Below, piece after piece: positions 26,590-35,900 of a stretch of DNA of 64,000 nt. The position numbers were made by a program, and so were the translations under genes. Source of the DNA: Clostridia bacterium. Lineage in GTDB: Bacteria; Bacillota; Clostridia; Oscillospirales; RGIG8002. The notes beneath the pieces are model-generated. The model searched no databases. It had not been told where the DNA came from and saw only the letters and a program-made list of their open reading frames with translations. Each line of letters starts with the position of its first letter. The first letter of the stretch is position 1. The stretch covers positions 1 to 64,000 of the forward strand of contig JAFZQJ010000027.1 of assembly GCA_017620395.1 (NCBI GenBank). Direction: 5' to 3'.

Positions 26590-29500
26590 ATGAAGAAATT
26601 ATTGTCAGCACTGATACTGTTGTGTATGATCGCCGGCGTTTTTGCGGGATCGTTCACGATAACTGCGTCGGCTTCGACGACGAAAGCCGAACTCGAACAG
26701 AAACTTATCGAGGCTCGCGAGCTTTATTTCTCCGGCGGAAGCGAGCAGACGAGAAAGTATCTCTACGGTAAGATCCTTGCCGCGGATTCCGTTGTGCTGG
26801 ATGATTCCGCGGCGCAGGCGGAGATAGACGACGCCTACAGCCGCCTTTCCGCGGCGATCGAAGGTTTCGTGCCGATGGAAATATCCGACAGAATCGACCT
26901 CAACGGCGTCGATAAGTGGACGGGCGAGCAGATCGAAAGAATGGGACATTTCGGTATTGCTTCGCAAATCGTCACCGACGTCAAGCCGGCCGGCGCGTCG
27001 CAGTCGCTGAAGCTGACGGCGTGGGACAGTTACGTTATGTTCATCAACCGGCCCGGCGAAGACGGCGCTTATTCGCCGTTCGGAGTCGAGATGTATTTTT
27101 CCGACGGCCTTGCAATGTGGCTGGCTTCGGATAACTACGGCGCGGTCGGGAGCATCGAACTTTACGTCGGTAAAATGACCGCGGAATCGGAAGAAATGCT
27201 TTCGGTCTACGATATCCCCGTGACGAAAGAGGGCTACGTCTACGTTCCGTGGGAAATCTTCTATCCCGAAGTAACGACTCCCGATGCGAAGATAGACCTT
27301 TCCGGCGCGATGAACCTCATTGGCTTTGCCATCAACGGTGAAGCGGGTGCGAGCGTTTATATTTCCGACGTCCACGCTTTCAAGGAGACGATCGAAACCG
27401 ACGACCGCGTATATGCGGAGGATCCTGTCGCCGCGTTTGATGAAATAGACAACGACCACGTTTACAAGATATCCGATCCCGCGACCGGCAAGGTCGTCGC
27501 CTGGGGTCCGGAGCTTACGGAAACCGTCTTCAAATCGCAGGCTTCCAGCACCAGACTGGACTGGACTTCATCTGATCAGTCCTTCTCGCTCAGCGACAGC
27601 AACAGCTGCGACGTTACGCAGCAGTGGCAGATTTACAAGATGCTGCGCAGCGGCGATTACAAGCTTATCAACCAGGGTACGTCCGCGTGTATGACACGCG
27701 GCAGGACTCTCGGCATTATCGAAAACGGCAGTCTTACGCTTGAACGGCACGAGGATCTCGACAACTCATATCAGAAGTGGAGCGTGACCGAGAGCAACGG
27801 CAGGTTTGTTTTCAAGAGCGGCAGCAAGTATCTCGGCGTAAGCTCCGGAAAGCCCGCGCTCGTCAGCTCCGCTTACGAATGGGACGTTATCAAGTGCATA
27901 TCGGACGAATGGGTAGAGGTCTGGGGCGACGAATTCGACGGAAACTCGATAGACCGCACGAAGTGGAACGTCGCGAACGGTAAGGTGAGAGGCGACAGCG
28001 AGCCCGCGACATTCCGCGACGACCCCAACAATATCTACGTCAAGAACGGCGAGCTCGTTATCAGAACCGTAAAAGAGGATTACGGCAACTATCACGCTAC
28101 CTCCGGTTATATGGATACGCAGGGTATCTACGGCGTTACCTACGGCAAGATCGAGATGCGTGCCAAGCTTACGGACGGCAAGCGTTCATGGCCGGCTTTC
28201 TGGTCGATGGGGCAGTACGGCAACTGGCCGTATAACGGCGAGCTCGATATGATGGAGTTCGATATAAGCGATAACGCCAGCGATCCGTACGCGATATACG
28301 GCACTAACCACTGGTTCGCGTATCAGGGCAACCTTAACGGCAACGATACGAGCAACGATTATATGCAGCACGTTGCGAAGGGAACTACGATATATAACGA
28401 GAACAAAGAGCCCTACGCTGATGATTACCACACATTCACGGTAGAATGGGATGAAACGCAGGCGCGCACCTACGTCGACGGCATGATGTATATGTCGATG
28501 CTGCTGAAGACGGACGAGCTCCGCTGGGGTTTCGGCGACAATCCTCACTATCTGATCGTCAACGTTTCCACCAAGGGGCCGGGCAACAATCAGATATACA
28601 GCGATATGGCGGACGAAACGTTTATGTACGTCGATTACGTCCGTGTTTACAAGCGCGCCGGCGAAGTTTCCGACGTTACCGCTTATGACGACGAAGTGCT
28701 CAATTCGTCGAAGGTTGTGACGGGCAGCGGCTGGATGTGCGCTCTCGACGCTTCTCCCGACGGCAGATACGTCGCGTCTTCCGACAGAGGCACGGTTTAC
28801 CTTACCGACACGTCGGATAACTCGCTCATCAAAAGCAATTCCTGCGGATACAACGAGATCTCCAAGATACTCTATTCCGACGACGGCTCCAAGATCGCCG
28901 TAGCGTCGCGCGGGGATAAGGTGGTTATTCTTGACAGCCCCGCGCTGACGAGGAAAGCTACCGGTTCTTTCCCGCACGTATACGTCGAGGCTGTTGATTT
29001 CAGCAAAGACGGCAGCAAGCTATTCGCCGGAGGCAGGATCAGCGGAGAGGCGGACAGCTCGATCCCGAGCAAAGACGTTTCGCAATATGTTTATATAATG
29101 GATACGGCGACCGGCGCCGTTACGGAAGGCCCGTTTACCGGAACCAACATAAGGACTCTTAAGGTTTCGCCGGACGGCGCGAAGCTCGCCGCCGCCTGCG
29201 CAAACGGAAAGATAATCGTATACAGTATCAACGGCGGCGCGCTCACGGAATACGCGGTCTTTACCGATCATGTCCGCTGCGCCAGAGGTCTTGACTGGTC
29301 TCCGGACGGTCTGCTGCTCGCGACTACCGACGAGGGCGGTAAAATATTTGTATACGACGTCGATGCAAAATCGATGAAGTATGAAGCCGCGAATGTCAGC
29401 AGAGCCTCGATCCGCACCTGCGAATTCTCTCCGGACGGCAGCAAGCTGCTTGTCAGCGGCAGCGCTGACGGCGGCAGACTGTTTGACGCCGCGACCGGCA

Positions 29501-31854
29501 AGCTGATTTCCGTAATGGGCGGTTTCGGTCAGGCGGTCCCGACCGCGCATTGGTCTCCCGACGGGAATATGCTTCTGCTCATGAGCCTGGAGGGCTACGG
29601 CAGACTGTATACCGCAAACGGCGAATATCTCCGCACTCTCAACGGCAGACAGGAGGGCACCTACGCTATCCACAACGCCGTTTTCGCCGCCGGCGGAACA
29701 AAGATATACGGCATAACTTATCATAACAAAGCCAATACGCTTTGCTGGGATCTCGGTACCGGTAGCCTCGATACTTCTGAGCTCGAAGCGGCGCTTTGCG
29801 ACGCGGCGGTCGCCAACCCCGCAGATTACTCCGCCCGCGCATGGGGCGTGCTCGAAGGCATACGCAATAAATACAAGAAGCTTACCCGTATTTACACCGC
29901 CGATCAGGCCGACGTTACCGCCGCTGCCGTAACCGTACGCTGCGCCCTCGCGCTGAAGGACAATGAGATCTTCGGTTTCAAGCCGTGGCAGACCTCCGAT
30001 ACGTCTCTTATGACTGTAACGACCTGTCGTGCTACGATGCGCGATACGTCGGATGAAGGAGTTACTCACAATTCGCTCTGCGTTTACTCCACGCGTACAA
30101 AGTGGGAGTTCAATAATAAGACCGGGGACGAGGTCATAAAGAATCCGTTTGTAGCCGATATGCGCGACTACAGCGGACTCAGATTCAAAACATACTCCAC
30201 GAAAGCGGTAAACGACAGCGATATTCTCATCGGTTATACCGGCGAGGACGGCGATACGATCTACAAGTTCAACGTCGGCGCGATAGATACCGCCAAGATG
30301 GAAGTCGTCGCCCCGTTCGATCAGTTCGAGCGCGTCAGCGGCGACGGGCAGCTTGATCTTTCAAGACTTGAGATCATAGGCTTTACCGGTGCGGGCAAGT
30401 CCACTACCGGCGTATACTACTACGATCTGACCGCGTATCAGGATGAGGGCGAAATCCCCGTCGTCTTCGGCGTTGAAGAAGGCGGAGAATACGATCCGCC
30501 CGTCAGAATCACGTGGAGCGCCGGCAGGGGAGAACTGAACGGCCGCGACGTCGGATACGAAGTGACCGTCGACGAACCCGGCGACTATTTCCTGAAGGTT
30601 ATCAACCTCGATAAAACCGTTACAGTCAGTTTCCGTGTGCGCGAGGGCGGAATGCCCGGCGATCTCGACGGCGACGGAGAAATAACCGTTTCCGACGTCC
30701 TGATCTGTCTCAGAGTCGCGGCGCGCCTTATGACGGTCGACGCTGACTGCGACGCCAACGGCGACGGAGAGGTGGACGTGGCCGATGCGCTCACGCTGCT
30801 TCGTATCGCGCTCGGTATCGTTCCTCAGGGGCACGGCATACGCGGTATAGCGCTGATATGCGACGCTCCCGTCGACGAATGGGACGCTTTCACCGGCGCG
30901 GCGTATAAAGCGATCGACGATTTCGGCGCAAAGAATCATATTTATTGCTCCACGTATTATCCGCTCGGCGACGATTTCGATAACGGCCGCCTGATCGACG
31001 ACGCTTCGGCCGAAGGGTGCGACGTCTTCGTTGTGCTCGGCTTTATGATGACCGATCTCGTTGCGGAAAAAGCGCCGCAGTATCCGGACGCGAAGTTCAT
31101 CTTGATCGACGTTTCGCGCGACGAGCTGCTCGAAGCGGCGGGGGAGAACGGCTTTGACTACGGTAACGTTCTCTGCCTGACCTATCGCGAGGAGGTCGCC
31201 GGATTCCTTGCCGGCTATGCGGCGGTTAAACTCGGATACAATAATCTCGGTTTCATCGGCGGAATGCCCATTCCCGCCGTTATGCGCTACGGTTACGGAT
31301 TCCTGCAGGGAGCGGATGCCGCTTCGCGGGAACTGAGCATAACGGCGAACGTGAAGTTTGCCTATGCGAATTCCTTCGCTCCGTCGGAAGAGCTGACGGA
31401 AAAGATGTGCGCATGGTACGACGGCGGCGTGCAGGCGGTATTCGCATGCGGAGGAGGCATCTGCCTCTCCGTCGCCGAAGCCGCGCAGGAAAAGGGCGGC
31501 AAGCTGATCGGCGTCGACTCGGATCAGTCCGAGATGTTTGACGAAGGACTCGTCCTGACGTCCGCGGTAAAGGGCGTTTATCCGTCGGTTTTCAACAGCC
31601 TTGAAACGATAGAGGAAGGGAAGTGGGCCGACTGCGCCGGCCGGCACTTCATTCTCGGAGTCAACGACCCGCAGAATCCGGAGAACAACTTTGTCCAGCT
31701 GCCGTATGAGACAACTCAGTGGAATCAGACCTTCGGGCAGGAAGACTACGCGCAATTGATCTCGCTCCTGTGCGAAGGCGAACTGACCGTTTCCGACGAA
31801 ATCGACGCCGCGCCGTCCGTTACTGCCGTGAGCGTCGAATACGTCGAGTTTTGA
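26590..31854 (+). CDS. GH16 protein B: CBM-like modules, GH16, beta-propeller, dockerin, BMP domain
   Basis: This 1754-residue secreted protein has a signal peptide (1-28), a FIVAR-like helical stretch (30-95), and a beta-sandwich CBM-like module (100-267). A QxW trefoil (285-435) and GH16 (438-690) follow, the latter with catalytic Y-N-G-E-L-D-M-M-E (Glu551, Asp553, Glu556). Next come WD40-like repeats (703-1057), a second FIVAR-like stretch (1061-1120), a second CBM-like module (1127-1290), an Ig-like module (1292-1355) and a type I dockerin (1357-1413). A C-terminal BMP/PnrA-type periplasmic-binding domain (1415-1754; I-A-L-I-C-D start, F-I-G-G-M-P-I-P-A-V core) ends the protein. BMP proteins normally are separate lipoproteins of nucleoside ABC importers, so the fusion is odd. 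The ATG follows GGGAGG by six bases. Module borders are approximate. Confidence 0.88.
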   Translation: MKKLLSALILLCMIAGVFAGSFTITASASTTKAELEQKLIEARELYFSGGSEQTRKYLYGKILAADSVVLDDSAAQAEIDDAYSRLSAAIEGFVPMEISDRIDLNGVDKWTGEQIERMGHFGIASQIVTDVKPAGASQSLKLTAWDSYVMFINRPGEDGAYSPFGVEMYFSDGLAMWLASDNYGAVGSIELYVGKMTAESEEMLSVYDIPVTKEGYVYVPWEIFYPEVTTPDAKIDLSGAMNLIGFAINGEAGASVYISDVHAFKETIETDDRVYAEDPVAAFDEIDNDHVYKISDPATGKVVAWGPELTETVFKSQASSTRLDWTSSDQSFSLSDSNSCDVTQQWQIYKMLRSGDYKLINQGTSACMTRGRTLGIIENGSLTLERHEDLDNSYQKWSVTESNGRFVFKSGSKYLGVSSGKPALVSSAYEWDVIKCISDEWVEVWGDEFDGNSIDRTKWNVANGKVRGDSEPATFRDDPNNIYVKNGELVIRTVKEDYGNYHATSGYMDTQGIYGVTYGKIEMRAKLTDGKRSWPAFWSMGQYGNWPYNGELDMMEFDISDNASDPYAIYGTNHWFAYQGNLNGNDTSNDYMQHVAKGTTIYNENKEPYADDYHTFTVEWDETQARTYVDGMMYMSMLLKTDELRWGFGDNPHYLIVNVSTKGPGNNQIYSDMADETFMYVDYVRVYKRAGEVSDVTAYDDEVLNSSKVVTGSGWMCALDASPDGRYVASSDRGTVYLTDTSDNSLIKSNSCGYNEISKILYSDDGSKIAVASRGDKVVILDSPALTRKATGSFPHVYVEAVDFSKDGSKLFAGGRISGEADSSIPSKDVSQYVYIMDTATGAVTEGPFTGTNIRTLKVSPDGAKLAAACANGKIIVYSINGGALTEYAVFTDHVRCARGLDWSPDGLLLATTDEGGKIFVYDVDAKSMKYEAANVSRASIRTCEFSPDGSKLLVSGSADGGRLFDAATGKLISVMGGFGQAVPTAHWSPDGNMLLLMSLEGYGRLYTANGEYLRTLNGRQEGTYAIHNAVFAAGGTKIYGITYHNKANTLCWDLGTGSLDTSELEAALCDAAVANPADYSARAWGVLEGIRNKYKKLTRIYTADQADVTAAAVTVRCALALKDNEIFGFKPWQTSDTSLMTVTTCRATMRDTSDEGVTHNSLCVYSTRTKWEFNNKTGDEVIKNPFVADMRDYSGLRFKTYSTKAVNDSDILIGYTGEDGDTIYKFNVGAIDTAKMEVVAPFDQFERVSGDGQLDLSRLEIIGFTGAGKSTTGVYYYDLTAYQDEGEIPVVFGVEEGGEYDPPVRITWSAGRGELNGRDVGYEVTVDEPGDYFLKVINLDKTVTVSFRVREGGMPGDLDGDGEITVSDVLICLRVAARLMTVDADCDANGDGEVDVADALTLLRIALGIVPQGHGIRGIALICDAPVDEWDAFTGAAYKAIDDFGAKNHIYCSTYYPLGDDFDNGRLIDDASAEGCDVFVVLGFMMTDLVAEKAPQYPDAKFILIDVSRDELLEAAGENGFDYGNVLCLTYREEVAGFLAGYAAVKLGYNNLGFIGGMPIPAVMRYGYGFLQGADAASRELSITANVKFAYANSFAPSEELTEKMCAWYDGGVQAVFACGGGICLSVAEAAQEKGGKLIGVDSDQSEMFDEGLVLTSAVKGVYPSVFNSLETIEEGKWADCAGRHFILGVNDPQNPENNFVQLPYETTQWNQTFGQEDYAQLISLLCEGELTVSDEIDAAPSVTAVSVEYVEF

Positions 31855-31866
31855 AGGGATGACGCC

Positions 31867-32220
31867 GTGATATACGCGCACATAGGTGAAAACGTCTTGG
31901 AGATAGAGCTTGCGAATAACTCGTCGGCGGAAGCCTTCGCCGACCTGCTTTCGCAGGGCGACGTAACCGTAGAAATGCACGATTACGGCGGCTTTGAGAA
32001 GGTCGGTCCGCTCGGCGCGACGCTTCCGAGAAACGACGAAGCGATAACCACTGCGCCCGGCGACGTCATTCTTTACCTCGGCAATCAGATCACGATATAC
32101 TATGACGTCAACTCCTGGACCTTCACGCGCCTCGGCAGAGTAAGCGGCCTTTCGCAGAGCGAGCTGAAAGCCGTGCTGGGCGGCGGAGAAGTTATCGTCA
32201 GGTTTTCACTCACTCGCTGA
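31867..32220 (+). CDS. Small cyclophilin-like fold protein
   Basis: The 117-residue protein resembles the bacterial cyclophilin-like domain family: a strand-rich N-terminus, L-L-S-Q-G-D-V-T-V-E-M-H-D-Y-G-G-F-E-K-V-G-P-L-G, then A-P-G-D-V-I-L-Y-L-G-N-Q-I-T-I-Y-Y and a G-R-V-S-G-L tail. Such proteins lack proven peptidyl-prolyl isomerase function. It has no signal peptide, so it is probably cytoplasmic. The GTG start is 12 bp after the stop of GH16 gene B, with AAGGG at the stop codon, so the two are likely co-transcribed. Why a cytoplasmic protein is paired with a secreted hydrolase is unclear. Confidence 0.75.
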   Translation: MIYAHIGENVLEIELANNSSAEAFADLLSQGDVTVEMHDYGGFEKVGPLGATLPRNDEAITTAPGDVILYLGNQITIYYDVNSWTFTRLGRVSGLSQSELKAVLGGGEVIVRFSLTR

Positions 32221-32240
32221 ACGAAGCGGGATAACAAAAA

Positions 32241-32272
32241 ACGGACGGGCGCGGTGCGTCCGTCCGTTTTTG
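32241..32272 (+). terminator. Terminator after the cyclophilin-like gene
   Basis: A 12-bp stem ACGGACGGGCGC / GCGTCCGTCCGT (one wobble), loop GGT, preceded by A and followed by TTTTT. Confidence 0.85.
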
Positions 32273-32287
32273 ATTCACTTCAAAAAG

Positions 32288-32319
32288 GTAAATAAAAGGG
32301 GCTGCCTTTCAGCAGCCCC
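32288..32319 (-). terminator. Terminator of the minus-strand RNA unit
   Basis: On the minus strand GGGGCTGC, loop TGAAAG, GCAGCCCC, then TTTTATTT. It marks the 3' end of the candidate non-coding RNA. Confidence 0.85.
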
Positions 32320-32655
32320 GTGCGTTGTTAGGTACAATCACAATTAAGAACCTTTCTCATATCCGCAACCTGCGGGACAAGCGGTAAATGTGAGTAACTC
32401 AGGTCTCCTTGGTGATTTCTCCTTTTCGCTTATTTTGGTCTTGTACGTCGACAGTGCGTCTTTGCTTTATTGCCCTAACGGGGCACCGCGGTATCCGCAA
32501 GGGGAGTGACCGCCGTCATTTCGCGTCAGACGGTTTCAACGAGAGCGCCGTCCGCACAACGCGCCGCCGACGTGGCGGTATTTGAGGTGTACATGGGAAT
32601 CGCCCCCTTAACTTTCCGACGAAATATCCCTTCCGGGAGTCCGTCTGTTCTTTAC
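32294..32655 (-). ncRNA. Candidate structured non-coding RNA, about 360 nt
   Basis: The 730-bp gap between two GH16 genes holds a complete minus-strand unit: consensus promoter (32690-32662), about 360 nt, intrinsic terminator. The RNA is rich in local stems: TCCC-GGAA-GGGA enclosed by GACG/CGTC, CCGCC/GGCGG, CGCGT with GACGG pairing to CCGTC and ACGCG, GCGGT/ACCGC, TGCCC/GGGCA, and CCGCA/TGCGG inside CTCA/TGAG. It lacks the tmRNA acceptor end, RNase P and SRP cores, so I cannot name it. One 22-codon open frame with AGGGGG eight bases before ATG lies at 32594-32526; a dual coding/RNA role is possible. The rest of the intergenic gap (32700-32949) is AT-rich with no feature I can support. Confidence 0.6.
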
Positions 32656-32661
32656 GCTTAT

Positions 32662-32690
32662 ATAATAGCAGGTCATTTCCGAATTGTCAA
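32662..32690 (-). promoter_or_regulatory. Sigma-A promoter of the candidate RNA
   Basis: Minus strand TTGACA (32690-32685), 17-bp spacer, TATTAT (32667-32662). The -35 is a perfect match. No protein-coding gene of ordinary size lies downstream before the terminator. Confidence 0.8.
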
Positions 32691-32949
32691 TAGTTTTTTT
32701 GAAAAAACTTTAATTTTTTTGTACAAAACGCCTACAAACGTTTTCCTCAGCTGTTTGACGGAAGAAAAACGGAGCATTTTTACCGTTATTCCGCTCTTTT
32801 CCGACATATATCAGGCGGAAATATCACCGATCAGTAATAATGTCACAATGCGACAAGAAAATAACATTAGTTTCTGATAATATATATACGAAAATGTGGT
32901 ATTGTGCGCTGTTTTATGCGCTGATCGTAATTATCTCGGAGGAATACTG

Positions 32950-35900
32950 ATGAAAACTGTGAAAAGAATCATTTCAACTGTTTTGTGTCTCGCTTTGCTC
33001 ATTCCCGCGGCGGTAATACCGGCCGCGGCCGTCAGCACCGAAGAGCTTGAGGCGCTGTACGCGACTGCCGGCGCCCTGATTTACAGCGACGGCACTCACG
33101 CTTCGCGCAGGCAGCTCAAAGCCGCTTATGATACTGCCGAGGCTGTGATTTCACAAGGCAACGCTTTGAATTCCGACATTGTCTCCGCGACGTCGCTGCT
33201 CTCCGCCGCGATAGACGGATTTGTCGCCGTGGAAGCGCCGGAAAGACGGGAGATCGCAGGTATCGCCGCATGGGATGCCGCGACTGTTTCCTCCTTTACA
33301 GACACCTCCGGATGCGCGGTCTTCTTCGGTGAGGATGCCGACCGCCGCGCTGCCGTCAAGGTCGTTACGGCGGGGAAGGACGTCGCGTATTTCTCCAACG
33401 CTGCCTCCGACGCCGCGATAGACGGCGCTTCGGTTTTCACCGGTGACATTACCGACACCGCCGGTCTGCGTTTCCGTACAAGCTTCAACGATCTTTCTCT
33501 CGTCGAGAGCGTCAGCGTCTCCGTCGGAGTCAGGAGCGCCGACGGAAGGAAGACCTATACCGCCGTCGGCATCCCGGCCAAAAACGGTTACGTTGCCGTC
33601 GACTGGGAGTTCTTCTATTCCGATTACGATGCGATAGGGACCGGAGTCGACCTTGCGAACCTAAATTACGTTGCGTTCGCGTTCGAGGGAGTAAAGCCCG
33701 GCTTCATCGGCCTCGTTTCGGATCTCCACTGCTTTACCGAAAACATACTTGCCACCGAAAGGCCGGAGTACCGGGAGGTCAAAGCCGCTTCGATAATCTC
33801 CGGCAACTACTATAAAATCGTCGACAGCAACACAGGTCTCGCGCTTACGCTTTCGGAGCGCGTAACGGATACCGAGACGATGACCGCGACCGGGTATGAA
33901 AACCGCATAGTCAACAAACAGTCCGGTCTTTCCGTAACGATGGAAGCGAGAAAAGAGGATCCGCGGCAGGAGTGGCAGATCTACCGCCACAATGACGGCA
34001 CGTTCAGGATCATCAACAAAGACAGTTCGCTCGCGCTCAGCGCCAGCTATTATGTTCTCAGCTACACAATCGACACGTCCGTACTGAACCTCAGCGATAC
34101 CGCGCAGGAATGGAGAGTAGCAAGATCGTCAAACGGTTTCAAGATTTCCGTTTCGTCTGCGAGCGCGTATTATATGAATTACAGCGGCGGAAACCTGAAA
34201 GCGTCCGGCGTGCAGCAGGTTTGGGACGTCTATGAATGCGTCCGCGGCGAATGGAATCAGGTTTGGAACGACGAGTTCGACGGCGACTCCATCGACCGCA
34301 GCAAGTGGACCGTATACGATGCTAAAAACCGCGGCGACACCGAGCCGGTCTATTTCCGCGACAACGAAAACAACGTCTGCGTCAGTGACGGCGACCTTAT
34401 CATACGCACTAAGCGCGAAAACTACCTCGGCTACCCGACGACCGGCGCGTATCTGACCACCGAAGGGCATTATTACACGTCCTTCGGAAGGTTTGAAATG
34501 CGCGCGAAGCTGGCAGTGGGCGCGTGGATCTGGCCTGCGTTCTGGCTTCAGGGCGCTCCTCCTTCCAACTGGCCGCAGAACGGTGAAATCGACGTTATGG
34601 AGCTTGTCGGCGGCGGCAAAGAGGATTCCAAGCTGTACGGGACCTTCCACTGGCTCTCGGACTACGCGGACGGCAGCAGGGAGTTCGTCAAGGGCGTCGA
34701 ATTCTATAACAAAAACAACGTCAGCCTCGGCGACGATTACCACACCTACGCCGTTGAATGGGAACACGACCAGATGCGTATCTACTTTGACGGTATGCAG
34801 TATGTATCCCTGAATCTGACCTCCGACAGCGAACGCTGGGGCTACGGCGATCTGCCGCATTATATTACTCTCAACACCTCGATCAGAGGCCCCGGGAACG
34901 ATGAGATTTACCCTGATACCGCGGACGAATCGGAGTTTATCATTGACTATGTGCGCGTATCCAAGCGCTCGGGTGATATGTCCGCTTCCACGGAGACCGC
35001 TGATTCCGCGCCGATAGAAGGGCAGAAAATATACGCAGGCATAATCGACGATGTGAACGTAGCGGCTTCGCCGGACGGCAACTTCTTCGTCGTCACCAAC
35101 CGCTACGGCGACGTGAACCGGTTCAACGCCCGCACCGGCGAAAAGCAGAGTGCGGACGTAAACGACAGTACGGTCTTCTCCGCGCTCAAATACTCTCCGA
35201 GCGGCAGATTCATTGCCGCGGGTTCGAGGATGAGCGGACTTGTCATTTATAAGAATTCGGATTTGTCAAGCAAATCCCGTGCGACCGTGAACGGGCTTTA
35301 CTTCGAGTCACTGGCGTTTTCCGCCGATGAAAGCACTATCTACGCAGGCGGCAGAAACGACAACCAGGCCGGTGGCGCGTCAGATAACAAGTATTTATAC
35401 GCCTTCGGAACGTCGTCGGGCTCCCAGCGCGGCAAGGTGTATATCGGCTCCGACGTAAGAAGCATAGCCGTTTCCGATGACGGAAAGTATATCGCTGCCG
35501 GAACTTCCTCCGGAAAGATTTACGTCGTCGACGCGGATACTCTTGCGATAGAAGGCGAATGCGAAATGGAGGCGGTTGTCCGCAGCCTTGCTTTCATTCC
35601 GAGCAGCGATCGTTTTGCCGCTTCGGACGAGGCGGGTAATATAAAGGTGTTCGACGCTGAAACGCGCGGCGTTGTGATGACTCTCGATAACCCGGACGGC
35701 GCGTCCGTCTCATCGATAGAAATATCGCCTGACGGCAGCCGCCTTGTCGCGACTTCGACCGACAATAACGCAAGGCTTTTCGACCTCGGCAGCGGACGTC
35801 TCATCCAGCTGCTCGACGGCTTCACTCAGCAAACCACCGCCGCGAAGTTCTCCCGCGACGGCAACCGCATCGTAGTTTCCTCTCTTGACGGCACCGTCCG

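Noticed and set aside
32294-32655. tmRNA, RNase P RNA, SRP RNA or T-box leader
   Set aside because: No tRNA-like acceptor end or tag frame, no conserved RNase P or SRP core, no AGGGTGG-type T-box, and no downstream gene on the same strand that a leader would control.
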